Source: Vallitaleaceae bacterium
Lineage (GTDB): Bacteria > Bacillota > Clostridia > Lachnospirales > Vallitaleaceae
Direction: 5' to 3'
DNA: 64,000 nucleotides
Assembly: GCA_028277605.1 (NCBI GenBank)
Contig: JANQFZ010000072.1
Coordinates: 1 to 64,000 of the forward strand
The position numbers and the translations under genes were made by a program. The notes under the pieces are model-generated. The model did no database searches, was not told where the DNA came from, and saw nothing but the letters and a program-made list of their open reading frames with translations. The number at the start of each line of letters is the position of its first letter. Positions within the stretch are counted from its first letter, which is position 1. Positions 1 through 9,830 of the stretch are shown here, one piece after another.

Positions 1-91
1 CACGATGGACACCCTTGCTCTTGGCTAACACCTATATCACCTTCGGTGTTCGGGACTTTCACCCTATAGATTACGCCCATGCTGGGCGCAC
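1..91 (-). mobile_element. Group IIC intron, 5' end (truncated by window edge)
   Basis: Read on the minus strand, this begins GTGCGCCCAGCATGGGCG and continues through CTATAGGGTGAAAGTCCCG and GTGTTAGCC to GCAAGGGTGTCC. That is the domain I start of bacterial group IIC introns and closely matches the opening of the Oceanobacillus iheyensis IIC intron as I recall it. The intron boundary falls at position 91, directly after the rnpB terminator hairpin and its short T-rich tail. This fits the known habit of IIC introns of inserting behind intrinsic terminators. The catalytic core, any reverse transcriptase/maturase gene and the 3' end lie outside the window, so completeness and activity cannot be judged. 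Confidence 0.85.
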
Positions 92-125
92 ATAAAAAGC
101 ATACCTACTAAAAGCAAGTATACTT
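92..125 (-). terminator. rnpB intrinsic terminator
   Basis: Read on the minus strand, AAGTATACTTGC pairs along its full length with GTAGGTATGCTT, allowing G-U pairs, around a five-base loop. The hairpin occupies 97-125 and is followed by a short T-rich tail at 92-96. It lies just after the 3' end of RNase P RNA. The group IIC intron starts at the next base. Confidence 0.8.
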
Positions 126-130
126 CAATA

Positions 131-480
131 ACGAGCAAGTCGATAAGCCGAGTTCTGTCGAGGATGATCATCTATCTCACCTTACTGTTACCAGCAAGTT
201 CTAGCGACCTACCCGAGAGCGTGACGGGCAGCCACAACTGCTCTCCTATCCGGTCTTGCTCCAGGTGGGGTTTACATGTGCCCCCTTTGTCGCCAAAGGG
301 GCGGTGAGCTCTTACCTCACCTTTCCATCCTTACCTATAGATCTATAGGCGGTTTATTTCTGTTGCACTTTCCTTAGAGTTGCCTCCACTGGGTGTTATC
401 CAGCACCCTGCCCTATGGAGCTCGGACTTTCCTCACATGCTACCTTTCGGTTGACACGCGCGATCACCTAACTTACTCAT
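131..480 (-). ncRNA. rnpB: RNase P RNA (bacterial M1-type)
   Basis: This is the catalytic RNA of RNase P, which trims tRNA 5' leaders. The minus strand shows the near-universal GAGGAAAGTCCGAGCTCC stretch near the 5' end, the internal GGTAAGGATGGAAAGGTGAGG region, and ACAGAACTCGGCTTATCGAC near the 3' end. The ends GAGTAAGT (471-478) and ACTTGCTC (133-140) pair to form helix P1, which sets the approximate boundaries. It has its own promoter upstream and a terminator downstream. The exact ends are inferred from P1 pairing only. Confidence 0.95.
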
Positions 481-506
481 TAATATTTAATTTTAACAAC
501 CAAAAT

Positions 507-535
507 AGTCTACCACCAATTGGGTTGTTTGTCAA
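507..535 (-). promoter_or_regulatory. rnpB promoter (sigma-A type)
   Basis: On the minus strand, TTGACA (530-535) is separated by 17 bases from TAGACT (507-512), which puts the start near 500. It sits between the stop codon of the upstream nucleoside kinase and rnpB, so the RNA gene can be transcribed independently. Confidence 0.75.
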
Positions 536-558
536 AGGTAAATTTTGTTTAACTATTA

Positions 559-2226
559 TTATCTGAAACAGCTACCGCCAATAAATTCTCTAATTAAGGA
601 ATTATAGGGGATTTTCTCACTGCTCACACCAAGAAAATAATCTAAAAACTTGATTAAACGCTTGGCTTCTAAGAATTCTACTCTATCCTTAGGTATATTA
701 AATAGTAAAGGCTCAGCGTATTGCTTTAATATGGCTAATTCATAAACTAGGGCTGAATTAAACATAGCATCTGCTTCTTCCTGATGAGGGAATATATACT
801 TTTCTTCTCCTCTTCTAACTGAAGGCCACATAGCAATGGTATCTAAAGCCGATAATCCTCTATAATTATTATCTCTAACAATTCTTCTAAGTAACCTCGC
901 TTGTGTTGTTGATATTCGATTATGGTCATCAATATTCAGCTGTGTTAAAGCACTAATGTAAATTTTGAACTTATTTTCCTTAGGAATAGAATAAGATAAC
1001 TGGTCGTTAAGACAATGAATGCCCTCTATAATAAGAATATCTTTTTCCTCAAGCTGTAACAAGTTACCCCTATAGTACCGTCTTCCAGTTTTAAAATTAA
1101 AATTAGGTAAATCAACGGCTTTTCCTTCAAGCAATTGCATCATATCTTGATTGAATTGCTTAATATCTAATGCCTCAAGTCTCTCAAAATCGAAATTGCC
1201 ATTTTCATCTTTTGGTGTTAATTCTCTGTTTACAAAATAATTATCCACCGATATGGTATGAGGAGAAATTCCATGCACCTTTAATTGAATAGCTAAACGA
1301 TGAGCAAAGGTTGTTTTTCCCGAAGATGAAGGCCCAGCAATTAAAACAATTTTCTTATGTCCTATATCTCTAATAATAGCATCTGATATTTCAGCTATTT
1401 TTTTCTCCTGCAAAGCTTCGGATACAAGAATAAGTTCATTTATCCTACCACCAGATATAATATCATTTAAACCACCAACCGTATCTACCTTCATAATTTC
1501 TCCCCATTGTGAAGCCTCATGAATAACATTGAACAATTTTTTTTGAGGATTAAAAGAAGCGACACGATTCGGTTTATTTCTATTGAAAAATTGAAGAATG
1601 AAGCCATCATGATAATCAATTAAGTCAAAGTCTTTTAGATAGCCTGTGCTAGGAACCATATAACCATAAAAGTAGTTTTCAAAATCTTCTAGCTGGTATA
1701 GATTGACATTCGATACACGCCTATATTTAAAAAGCTGAACCTTATCCAGCATTTCTGCTTTTTCAAATATCTCTAAAGCTTTGCTTAGGCTAACTGTCCT
1801 CTTGTTGTAGGGAATATCTCTTTTTACAAGTTCCATCATTTTATCTTTAACTTTATGTAGCAACTGTTCTGTCACTTTAACTTGACCTCGAATTTCACAA
1901 TAATACCCTTTACCTATTGCTTGGTGGATAATGACCTTTTGGCACTGCTTTCCTAATATGTCATGAACAGATTTAATCAATAAAAAGGATAAGCTTCTTT
2001 GATAGGTTCTATAGCCGTCTTTATGTGTCATGTCTATAAAATCAATGCTACAGTCTTCTTTTACTTGACATCTAAGCTCCTTTAGATTATTGTTCACAAT
2101 AGCTAAAACAATAGGTGTTTCAAATTGAGCTTCAAACCTTTTACTTAGCTCCAATAAGCTGATGCCTTTCTCTACCTGATACTGCTGTCCTTCTTTACTG
2201 GTTACGGTTACATAGCTCTCTTTCAT
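559..2226 (-). CDS. Nucleoside (uridine) kinase with TGS / ThrRS-like N-terminal region
   Basis: This is a 555-residue protein of the Firmicutes type in which a TGS-like domain (about residues 1-65) and a threonyl-tRNA-synthetase-like accessory region precede a uridine/phosphoribulokinase-type P-loop kinase domain. The Walker A motif GPSSSGKT is at about residues 298-305. The kinase half should phosphorylate a nucleoside with ATP or GTP; uridine or cytidine is the family expectation, but the substrate is not proven. The N-terminal half resembles the non-catalytic part of ThrRS, and its role here is unclear. The start has a strong AAGGAGGGA site seven bases upstream. It lies between rnpB and the nif3-trmK pair on the same strand. 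Confidence 0.88.
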   Translation of the reverse strand: MKESYVTVTSKEGQQYQVEKGISLLELSKRFEAQFETPIVLAIVNNNLKELRCQVKEDCSIDFIDMTHKDGYRTYQRSLSFLLIKSVHDILGKQCQKVIIHQAIGKGYYCEIRGQVKVTEQLLHKVKDKMMELVKRDIPYNKRTVSLSKALEIFEKAEMLDKVQLFKYRRVSNVNLYQLEDFENYFYGYMVPSTGYLKDFDLIDYHDGFILQFFNRNKPNRVASFNPQKKLFNVIHEASQWGEIMKVDTVGGLNDIISGGRINELILVSEALQEKKIAEISDAIIRDIGHKKIVLIAGPSSSGKTTFAHRLAIQLKVHGISPHTISVDNYFVNRELTPKDENGNFDFERLEALDIKQFNQDMMQLLEGKAVDLPNFNFKTGRRYYRGNLLQLEEKDILIIEGIHCLNDQLSYSIPKENKFKIYISALTQLNIDDHNRISTTQARLLRRIVRDNNYRGLSALDTIAMWPSVRRGEEKYIFPHQEEADAMFNSALVYELAILKQYAEPLLFNIPKDRVEFLEAKRLIKFLDYFLGVSSEKIPYNSLIREFIGGSCFR

Positions 2227-2363
2227 TCTATCCCTCCTTATGTCATATCTTATCTTTCTAGTATTTATCTACAAGTTTAATTGATACTACTGTAGAGTCA
2301 GAAGTTCTATCTTCTAATACTTTTTGTAACAAAATTTTAGCATACATAAATCTATGAATAAAG

Positions 2364-3473
2364 CTAAATAACAATAAAAGGATCGATATTCTTCTTGGAT
2401 TCATGTATGACAATTTCATTTCCAAAATGGTTCTCTAAATAAGCTTTTAGCATGGATGTAACAATTATTTCAGAACCATAATGACCAACATCGATAAGAT
2501 TTAATCCTAATGCCTTCATATCTAATGCATTGTGATATTTCATATCACCTGTAACATAAACATCTGCACCTGAACGAACAGCATCGTATCTAAATTCCAT
2601 GCCGCTACCTGTACATACAGCTACGTTTGAAATAGAGGCTTCTAAATCGCCCACCACTCTAACAGATGGTAAATTGAGCTCTTGCTTTAAAAGGTGTGCA
2701 TAAGCCTTTAAGCTCAGTGTATTTTCAAGTTTTCCTATACGTCCATACCCATAGGCTAAGCCTTCCTGCTCTACCTTATAGATATCATAAGCTACTTCCT
2801 CATAAGGATGAACTTCTTTCATACTACGTATCGTTTCTGAAAGCTTGCTTTCAAATACAACGGTCTCAATTCTCACCTCATCAACATGTTCAAGTTTATC
2901 TATTTGACCAATATAAGGATTGGAACCCTTCAGGGGCTTAAATGTTCCTGTTCCTTTGGAGGAAAAAGTACAGTCTGAATATTGATCAATATGCCCAGCA
3001 TCAGAATTACACATAGCTTCTCTTACTTCTTCACTGTGACCTATAGGCACAAATACGACTAGCTTATATAAAGACCGAGTGGTCGTTTTATTCAACAACT
3101 TTGTAGACTTTAGCTTGCATTTATGAGCAAGGTAATCATTTAACCCCCCTTTGGCACAGTCTAGATTCGTATGTGCAGAATAGAGCACCATGTTATGCTG
3201 TATCATTTTTAGAATCTGTGCTCCTTCTGGTGTTGAAGGACCTATGGATTTTGCACCATTAAAGAGTATGGGGTGATGGGTAAGAAGCATATCTGCTTCT
3301 AACTCAACTGCTTCCTCTATAACTTCCATGCTTGGGTCTAGTGCCACTAGAATCTTATGAATCTTCTTCTTTTCATCACCAAGGATCAAACCTACATTAT
3401 CCCAGCTTTCTGCTAATTTTTTTGGTGCTAGCTGCTCCATGATATGAATAATATCTAAACAGGTTACAGACAT
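2364..3473 (-). CDS. yqfO: Nif3-like dinuclear metal centre protein (YqfO type)
   Basis: This is a member of the NIF3/DUF34 family, whose toroidal hexamers bind two metal ions per subunit. The molecular role is not settled; GTP cyclohydrolase I-like metal sites and YqfO-type functions have been proposed. The metal-binding motif LTHHPILF is at about residues 64-71, and a second ligand region (VGHYGSE) is near the C-terminus. At 369 residues it is the long form with the inserted PII-like middle domain seen in Bacillus YqfO, rather than the roughly 250-residue short form. Its start overlaps the end of trmK by 10 bases, indicating translational coupling, as in the yqfN-yqfO pair of Bacillus. Confidence 0.93.
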   Translation of the reverse strand: MSVTCLDIIHIMEQLAPKKLAESWDNVGLILGDEKKKIHKILVALDPSMEVIEEAVELEADMLLTHHPILFNGAKSIGPSTPEGAQILKMIQHNMVLYSAHTNLDCAKGGLNDYLAHKCKLKSTKLLNKTTTRSLYKLVVFVPIGHSEEVREAMCNSDAGHIDQYSDCTFSSKGTGTFKPLKGSNPYIGQIDKLEHVDEVRIETVVFESKLSETIRSMKEVHPYEEVAYDIYKVEQEGLAYGYGRIGKLENTLSLKAYAHLLKQELNLPSVRVVGDLEASISNVAVCTGSGMEFRYDAVRSGADVYVTGDMKYHNALDMKALGLNLIDVGHYGSEIIVTSMLKAYLENHFGNEIVIHESKKNIDPFIVI

Positions 3474-4153
3474 TTTAACACCTCTTCCATTTCTCTATTC
3501 TTTTGTTTAAGTATCTCCTGCCGTTGTTTGCTATTTTCTGAGGAAATACCTTCAAGCTCTTTAATGATTTTTTGATGAGTGTTATATTTTTTTAGTATAT
3601 ATGCTTTTAAAATCTTAGATTTCTGGTCGATGAGAATTTTTCCGTATTGGTAATCTCTCTCATTTGTATAAGTTTGTTGACCTTTAACTGCTGTTATAAT
3701 TGTATAGTATTTTTCTTCCTCACAAATCATAGCTTCCATTTCTATTTTAAAATCTATGTGATGGATAGCTTTTCTTAGAACATCAACATCAATATGAGGA
3801 GATAAAATGAGTTTTCTAGCTTTTTTTATTACCTTTTGTCCATTCATTAGCAGTTCACTTATGAGCTTACCTCCCATACCTGCAAAAATCAACGTATCTG
3901 CTTCTCCGGGTTTAAGACTCATAACACCATTAGATAATCTAGTCTCAACGATAGACTCAACACCATATCTTTTAATATTTTTTTTTGCTCTTGCTAATGG
4001 CCCTTGATTAATGTCCATGGCAAAAGCATGCTTAATAATACCTTCTTTTGCTAAATTAATAGGAATATAACCATGATCCGTTCCTATATCAGCTACAATC
4101 GAGTCTTTATCAACCTGTTCTGCTATTGTTTGAAGTCTTTTTGATAAAATCAT
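3464..4153 (-). CDS. trmK: tRNA (adenine(22)-N1)-methyltransferase
   Basis: This SAM-dependent methyltransferase makes m1A22 in bacterial tRNAs (TrmK/YqfN family). The class I SAM-binding motif VADIGTDHGYIP is at about residues 20-31, followed by AMDI at the end of strand beta-2 and FAGMGGKLI in the catalytic region. The C-terminal 60 residues are lysine-rich and predicted helical, matching the coiled-coil tail of TrmK. Length (229 aa) is normal. The start codon follows AGGAGCGGCAT. It is followed by nif3 with a 10-base overlap and preceded by rpoD, from which a hairpin terminator separates it. Confidence 0.93.
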   Translation of the reverse strand: MILSKRLQTIAEQVDKDSIVADIGTDHGYIPINLAKEGIIKHAFAMDINQGPLARAKKNIKRYGVESIVETRLSNGVMSLKPGEADTLIFAGMGGKLISELLMNGQKVIKKARKLILSPHIDVDVLRKAIHHIDFKIEMEAMICEEEKYYTIITAVKGQQTYTNERDYQYGKILIDQKSKILKAYILKKYNTHQKIIKELEGISSENSKQRQEILKQKNREMEEVLKCL

Positions 4154-4187
4154 ATGCCGCTCCTAAATTCTCTATATTTAAAAACAA

Positions 4188-4235
4188 ATCACCACAGATT
4201 CTTGATAAACAAAAGAATAAGAATCTGTGCTGATT
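4188..4235 (-). terminator. rpoD intrinsic terminator
   Basis: On the minus strand CACAGATTCTT (4219-4229) pairs perfectly with AAGAATCTGTG (4193-4203) and the stem extends through AATCA/TGATT. It is followed by TTGTTTTTAA. It lies 40-90 bases after the rpoD stop and before trmK, so it should end most dnaG-rpoD transcripts. Confidence 0.8.
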
Positions 4236-4274
4236 CTATAAGGCATATCCTTTATGATGAATGCTTATAATAAA

Positions 4275-5351
4275 TTACTCTAAGTAATCCTTAAGCTTTC
4301 TACTTCTGCTGGGATGTCTTAATTTCCTTAAGGCTTTAGCTTCAATCTGGCGAATTCTTTCTCTCGTTACATTGAATTCTTTACCAACTTCCTCAAGGGT
4401 TCTTGCTCTGCCATCATCTAAGCCAAATCTAAGTCTTAGAACCTTTTGCTCTCTATCTGTTAATGTATCTAGTACATCCACGAGCTGTTCTTTTAATAAA
4501 GTAAAAGCAGCAGCATCCGCAGGAACTGGAACATTTTCATCTTGTATAAAATCACCTAAATGACTATCTTCCTCTTCACCGATTGGTGTTTCGAGTGATA
4601 CAGGCTCTTGAGAAATTTTCAGAATTTCTCTTACTTTGTCTACTGGCATATCGAGTTCATCTGCTATTTCCTCTGGACTTGGATCTCTACCTAACTCTTG
4701 AAGTAGCTGTCTTGACACTCTAATTAATTTATTAATCGTTTCCACCATGTGTACTGGAATTCTAATAGTCCTTGCTTGATCTGCAATAGCTCTTGTGATG
4801 GCTTGTCGTATCCACCAAGTTGCATAAGTACTAAACTTATACCCTTTAGTATAGTCGAATTTTTCAACCGCTTTGATGAGACCAAGATTACCCTCTTGAA
4901 TAAGATCTAAAAACAGCATGCCTCGACCAACGTATCTTTTAGCAATACTGACTACCAATCTTAAATTAGCTTCAGCCAGTTTTTTCTTGGCTTCTTGATC
5001 GCCTTCCTCCATGCTCCTTGCAAGGGTAACTTCTTCGTCGGCTGACAATAGAGGTACCTTACCAATTTCTTTTAAGTACATTCGGACAGGATCGTCTATA
5101 TTGACTCCTTCTGGTAGCGTTAGATCTAATTCTTTCTCTGGCTCTTCTTCTTCATCTATCATACCAATGACATCGATGTGGTTCTTTTCAAGGTACTCAT
5201 AAATGAGCTCAATTTTATCTGATTCTAAAGCTAACTCTCCGAAATGCTCCTCTATATCACTATACTCAAGAACGTTTTTTTTCTTTCTGGCTATTGCAAT
5301 TATTTCTTTCAGTTTGTCGTTAAACAGCTTCATGGTTTCTTCATTTGCCAT
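4275..5351 (-). CDS. rpoD: RNA polymerase primary sigma factor (sigma-A/sigma-70)
   Basis: This is the vegetative sigma factor that recognises TTGACA/TATAAT promoters, which are seen many times in this window. It contains region 1.2 ([16 protein letters not shown]), region 2 ([19 protein letters not shown], then [14 protein letters not shown] for -10 recognition), region 3, and the region 4.2 helix-turn-helix ([18 protein letters not shown]). The open frame continues upstream to 5396, but that ATG has no ribosome site and overlaps dnaG. ATG at 5351 ([10 protein letters not shown]) is preceded by AAGGAAAGGA and gives 358 residues, normal for clostridial SigA. It is the second gene of a dnaG-rpoD operon. 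Confidence 0.97.
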   Translation of the reverse strand: MANEETMKLFNDKLKEIIAIARKKKNVLEYSDIEEHFGELALESDKIELIYEYLEKNHIDVIGMIDEEEEPEKELDLTLPEGVNIDDPVRMYLKEIGKVPLLSADEEVTLARSMEEGDQEAKKKLAEANLRLVVSIAKRYVGRGMLFLDLIQEGNLGLIKAVEKFDYTKGYKFSTYATWWIRQAITRAIADQARTIRIPVHMVETINKLIRVSRQLLQELGRDPSPEEIADELDMPVDKVREILKISQEPVSLETPIGEEEDSHLGDFIQDENVPVPADAAAFTLLKEQLVDVLDTLTDREQKVLRLRFGLDDGRARTLEEVGKEFNVTRERIRQIEAKALRKLRHPSRSRKLKDYLE

Positions 5352-5385
5352 AGCACAAATCCATCCTTTCCTTGTGTTTACTAGT

Positions 5386-7155
5386 CTAACCATCATTTAG
5401 AGAAATATGCAAATGTTCTAATTCTCTTTTGGCTAAGATAAGCTTCTGTAATTCTATAGTCTTTTCAATACTTCTTGAAAGGGCTTCAATATTTGATAGT
5501 TTAATTTTTTTGATGCTTTCATTGACAATTTTTTCTAGTTGTAACGGATGCTTATAAGCTACTTTATGATTGAATATAGAAGCCATTTTGGTTTGCTCGG
5601 CTAACTCTGTAAAGTGATTAATAAGAGTAGCTGGTACAATTTTTTGCCCTTGTTCGTAGCTATTATAAATATAGCTTGCAGCCCTTTGGCAAAGATCATC
5701 TGTAAATTCTTCTGGTTTTAAATGGTCTTTTATCACAGTATATAGGTTTTTCTTATCAGTTATTAACGTAAGAAGCGTTTTTTGAGCTAAAAATAGTCCG
5801 TCTTCTGATGGTTTCTTCTTCGTTTTTGGCTGATTATTCTTTTTCTGACTAATAATACCAGTGTTTTTTCCAATATCTGCTATCAACTTTTTCATTGACG
5901 ATTGATTAATGGAATACTTTTCAATGATTGTTTCCATAAAGTTGTCTCTTTCAATATCACTCTCAATACGAAGGAGAAGCTTTGCTATTTCATTCACAAA
6001 TCGGGTCTTATGTACGGGATCTTTTAAACGATAGTTGGTTTCTAGCCGCTGAATTTGATAAATAAAGCTTGGTTCGGCAGTTTCTAATAGCTTTTCAAAA
6101 GCCTTTGGTTCATTGTTTTGAATAAATTCATCGGGATCCTTATATTCGCCTAGATGTAGTACCCTCACAGAAAGTTGTTCTGCTTCTAAAATCGGTATGG
6201 CTCTTAAAGTCGCATTTATACCTGCTTCATCACTATCGTAGGCAATAATAACCTCATCCGTATATCTCTTTAAAAGCTTTGCATGACCTCCAGTTAAGGC
6301 AGTTCCCAAAGACGCCACTGCGTTATTAAATCCAGCTTGATGTAATGCAATTACATCCATATAGCCCTCAACCATAAGGATATTGGACTTTCTTGAAGTA
6401 CGTGCTATATTTAATGCATATAGGTTTCGACTCTTCTCAAAAAGCTTAGTTTCAGGTGAATTAAGATATTTGGGATTTCCATCCCCTAATACTCTTCCAC
6501 CAAAGCCAATGACATGACTATGCACATCTAAGATTGGAAACATAACACGATTCCAAAACCTATCATGGTACGTATTTTCTTGTTTCTTATCCTTGTTGGT
6601 TAACCCAGCGTCAAATATGACCTGTTTAGAATAATTCTGTTTCGTTAAATATTGGTATAAATCATTTCTATAGACATTAGAATAACCTAATCCAAATTTT
6701 TTTCTTAAAGTCTCAGTTATGCCTCTGTTATCCAGATATGTTAAGGCTTTATTGCCTCTTTCAGAATATAATTGGTAGTAAAAATATCTCGCCGCTTCTC
6801 TATTGACCTCCATCAACTGCTGTTTATATTCAATTTTTCTTTTTACTGCTTCGGATAGCTCTGGGGTCGGCAAAGTAATATGCGCTCGATCTGCAAGATA
6901 TTTAACCGCTTCTAAAAAAGTATAGTTTTCATATTCCATAACAAAGGTATACACATTGCCACAAGCGCCACATCCAAAACAATAATACATTTGTTTTTCT
7001 TCGCTGACAGAAAAAGATGGTGTTTTTTCATTATGAAATGGACACAGCCCAAAATAAGAGCTCCCCTTTTTCTTAAGCTGTACATGCTCAGAAACAACAT
7101 CCACAATATTGTTTTGTATTCTTATTTCTTCAATAAGATCCTCAGGATAATACAT
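5386..7155 (-). CDS. dnaG: DNA primase
   Basis: This makes RNA primers at the replication fork with the DnaB helicase. The N-terminal CHC2 zinc domain has Cys38, His41, Cys59 and Cys62 (CPFH...CFGC). The catalytic core follows, with the Toprim segment [16 protein letters not shown] at about residue 260 and IAYDSDEAG further on. A helical C-terminal helicase-interaction region completes the protein. Length (589 aa) is typical. The start has an AAGGAGTAGGTC site. It is directly upstream of rpoD in the classical macromolecular synthesis arrangement. Confidence 0.97.
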   Translation of the reverse strand: MYYPEDLIEEIRIQNNIVDVVSEHVQLKKKGSSYFGLCPFHNEKTPSFSVSEEKQMYYCFGCGACGNVYTFVMEYENYTFLEAVKYLADRAHITLPTPELSEAVKRKIEYKQQLMEVNREAARYFYYQLYSERGNKALTYLDNRGITETLRKKFGLGYSNVYRNDLYQYLTKQNYSKQVIFDAGLTNKDKKQENTYHDRFWNRVMFPILDVHSHVIGFGGRVLGDGNPKYLNSPETKLFEKSRNLYALNIARTSRKSNILMVEGYMDVIALHQAGFNNAVASLGTALTGGHAKLLKRYTDEVIIAYDSDEAGINATLRAIPILEAEQLSVRVLHLGEYKDPDEFIQNNEPKAFEKLLETAEPSFIYQIQRLETNYRLKDPVHKTRFVNEIAKLLLRIESDIERDNFMETIIEKYSINQSSMKKLIADIGKNTGIISQKKNNQPKTKKKPSEDGLFLAQKTLLTLITDKKNLYTVIKDHLKPEEFTDDLCQRAASYIYNSYEQGQKIVPATLINHFTELAEQTKMASIFNHKVAYKHPLQLEKIVNESIKKIKLSNIEALSRSIEKTIELQKLILAKRELEHLHISLNDG

Positions 7156-7282
7156 GACCTACTCCTTGTGTTTATTGCATACCATATAGTTGTTCGACAT
7201 AATTATAAATTTTCCTTTATAATTATAGTTATTTTTAAAAAAACTACAGTGTTTTACAAATGAGGTGGTTAAATAGACGGCA

Positions 7283-8293
7283 TTATAATACTTTCCATGG
7301 CGGTGGTATAAATAGTTCATAGAATTTACGAATAGCATATCGGTCGGTCATGCCTGCTATATAATCACAGACGATCTGTTCCAAAGTTTCATTTCCGTTC
7401 TCCATCATTTCCTGAAACTCCACTGGTAACAAATGAACTTTATCTTTAAAATAAAGAAATAACTGTATTAGCATATTTTTAGCTTTTTGCTCGTGCTCCT
7501 TTGCTTTAGAGCCTATATAAACATTTTGAAACATATATTTCCTTAGGGACATTAAAGCAGTTTCTATTTCTTGAGTCATTCGAATATCATTGATATCTAA
7601 GCTTTGCTTAACAATATCATGAATAATTGTATTAATTCTTTCACTACAAGTCTGCCCAAGAACATCTATATTTTCTCTTGGAAGATCGCTTGGCTTTATT
7701 ACTTTGCCTCGAATAGCATCATCTATGTCATGATTAACATAAGCAATTTTGTCTGCTAAACGTACAACTTTTCCTTCTAAGGTGCTTGGTTTGCGAGCTG
7801 TTGGATGATTAACTATGCCATCCCGAACTTCCCATGTAAGATTTAATCCTTTACCTTTATTTTCTATCCTTTCAACCACTCTTAGGCTTTGTTCATAATG
7901 CCTAAAGCCTAAAGAACTTGCTTCATTGATGGCATGTTCTCCTATATGACCAAAAGGTGTATGCCCTAAATCATGTCCTAAGGCTATGGCTTCTGCTAAG
8001 TCTTCATTAAGTTTTAAGGCTCTTGCAATCGTTCGAGCAATTTGAGCGACTTCTAAAGTATGCGTTAACCGAGTTCTATAATGGTCACCTTCAGGAGAAA
8101 TAAATACTTGAGTTTTATGTTTCAGTCTCCGAAACGCTTTTGAATGGATAATTCTATCACGGTCTCTTTGAAAATCTGTTCTTATGTCGCACGGTTTTAT
8201 TTCACTATCTCTTCCACGTGTATTTTTACTTAGAGTAGCATATCGGCTTAAAGTCTTGGTTTCTAACTCTTCTCTTTGTTCTCTAAGATTCAT
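7283..8293 (-). CDS. dgt: Deoxyguanosinetriphosphate triphosphohydrolase-like protein
   Basis: This HD-domain dNTP triphosphohydrolase cleaves a dNTP to the deoxynucleoside and tripolyphosphate. The HD motif is clear: RLTHTLEVAQIARTIAR, then ALGHDLGHTPFGHIGE, and a later D (LADKIAYVNHDIDDA) that completes the metal site. At 336 residues it is the short dGTPase type common in Firmicutes, where the gene also lies next to dnaG. The start follows TAGGAGGGAGTGC. Substrate preference cannot be told from sequence. Confidence 0.92.
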   Translation of the reverse strand: MNLREQREELETKTLSRYATLSKNTRGRDSEIKPCDIRTDFQRDRDRIIHSKAFRRLKHKTQVFISPEGDHYRTRLTHTLEVAQIARTIARALKLNEDLAEAIALGHDLGHTPFGHIGEHAINEASSLGFRHYEQSLRVVERIENKGKGLNLTWEVRDGIVNHPTARKPSTLEGKVVRLADKIAYVNHDIDDAIRGKVIKPSDLPRENIDVLGQTCSERINTIIHDIVKQSLDINDIRMTQEIETALMSLRKYMFQNVYIGSKAKEHEQKAKNMLIQLFLYFKDKVHLLPVEFQEMMENGNETLEQIVCDYIAGMTDRYAIRKFYELFIPPPWKVL

Positions 8294-8413
8294 GCACTCC
8301 CTCCTAATTCATTCACTTATAATAATATATACTACATTTATTTAATAATTCCTCTAATTTTGTCAAACTTTACATCTTTAAGTTTTGATTCTATGCTTAA
8401 TAATTAGTCTAAT

Positions 8414-9784
8414 TTAGACAGCCAAGCTTATAAGTCCCATTAGAAAGCCTAACAGCGCACCAAACCATGTAATGGCTGTAAACTCCTTTTGAATAACAGC
8501 TAATAGAATATCTTCAAGTTGCTTTATATCAAATGTATTAATTTGTTTCTCTACCACCACACCAATTTTAACATCCTTAATTAAAGACTTTACTTGAGTT
8601 TTTATAAAATACGTATAAAGATGAGATAGAATAGGCTTAAGCTCCCCAATATTCGTTAATGCCTGCTTAATGAACAAACTAAGCTGTTCCACACTGCCTT
8701 TTCTCTGAATCCAATCTTCTAACATGTTTTCAACAAAAGATCGGATCCACTCAGTACCATTATCCCTTTGACTTATCACATCATAGAGCTTTTTGTCTTC
8801 TTGAATAACAGCTTCTAAGCTTTTAGCAACGGAGCATTTGGATAGAGCACTTAACAGTTTATTAATCCCCAACTCCATCAACAGCTGTCTATCCTGCTCT
8901 TCTACAATATCTGCTATTCTCTTATCTCTTAAACTTTGAATTCCTTGATAGATGGTTCGCTCGATAGCTTGTTTTGTTTCATCCTCTTCTAGCATATGAT
9001 TGATTTTATCTACAGCTGTTTCATAGATGCTTGCAGGATTAACAAACATTGCCCCAAGAGCTCCTACTTTTTCCTTAATCGTATCTGCAATGATCTCTTC
9101 CGCCTTTTCTCTTACGGCCTCTTGACTTAACAGGCCTTTTACAGCTTCCATAGCTCTAGGAATATGCATCTGTATGATACGATAAATCTCATTAATTAAA
9201 TCTTCATCCAGCAGATCCCCGAGTGTTTTTTCATCATTGACAGCATGATTCAATTGTTCCTGTAAATAGGTTTCAAAATGATGATTTTCTATGATCTGCT
9301 TAAATAGAATATCTAACTCATCATGAAAACTATGAACCAGTTCTTTCATACTCATTTTCTTAGAATAATTAACAATGCTCTGAGTAATAGAATCAATAAT
9401 AGAAGTTTTATGAGAAAGAATCAGCTGTTGAGCTGTTCTACCAAATGTTTGATTAAGCTGATCTGCAAAGCCTTCCTCTTGTAATGGTTCTGTGGGATTT
9501 GAGATTGCATGGGTTACTGCTGTTATTATTCTTGACTTTACAGATTCAGATAGTAATTCTTCTATGATGACATCTTCTGTTAGTAAATACCCTTGAACAA
9601 CCTCACCAAGCTTACTAGCAATCCTCTTTCGTTCCTTAGGAATAACCCCTGGTGTAAAAGGAATAGGTATTCCTTTTATCTTAATTTTTTTGTAGGGCTT
9701 AAAAAGCATTTTGATAGCCAGCCAATTGGTGCTATAACCGATAACAGCTCCAACAACTGGTGGTATGACCCATTCCAGTGTCAT
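8414..9784 (-). CDS. DUF445 family membrane protein
   Basis: This 456-residue protein matches the DUF445 family (Bacillus YheB-like). It has an N-terminal hydrophobic segment (VIPPVVGAVIGYSTNWLAIKML) and the family signature KGIPIPFTPGVIPKERKRIA, then a long helical middle rich in charged residues, and a C-terminal membrane segment (ITWFGALLGFLMGLISL). The two end anchors suggest a protein attached to the membrane at both termini. In other Firmicutes members have been linked to envelope or sporulation functions, but no activity is established. It stands alone between dgt and ppdK. Confidence 0.88.
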   Translation of the reverse strand: MTLEWVIPPVVGAVIGYSTNWLAIKMLFKPYKKIKIKGIPIPFTPGVIPKERKRIASKLGEVVQGYLLTEDVIIEELLSESVKSRIITAVTHAISNPTEPLQEEGFADQLNQTFGRTAQQLILSHKTSIIDSITQSIVNYSKKMSMKELVHSFHDELDILFKQIIENHHFETYLQEQLNHAVNDEKTLGDLLDEDLINEIYRIIQMHIPRAMEAVKGLLSQEAVREKAEEIIADTIKEKVGALGAMFVNPASIYETAVDKINHMLEEDETKQAIERTIYQGIQSLRDKRIADIVEEQDRQLLMELGINKLLSALSKCSVAKSLEAVIQEDKKLYDVISQRDNGTEWIRSFVENMLEDWIQRKGSVEQLSLFIKQALTNIGELKPILSHLYTYFIKTQVKSLIKDVKIGVVVEKQINTFDIKQLEDILLAVIQKEFTAITWFGALLGFLMGLISLAV

Positions 9785-9830
9785 ATAGATCCCCTCATTT
9801 CTCTAGGTTGTTATTTTAAATAAATCTATT

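Noticed and set aside
1-91. rRNA fragment at the left edge
   Set aside because: The GTGCGCCC start and GGGTGAAAGTCCC segment follow group IIC intron domain I and do not resemble 16S, 23S or 5S rRNA.
5351-5396. Longer rpoD start at 5396 overlapping dnaG
   Set aside because: No ribosome site there; the downstream ATG has one and yields the usual SigA N-terminus.
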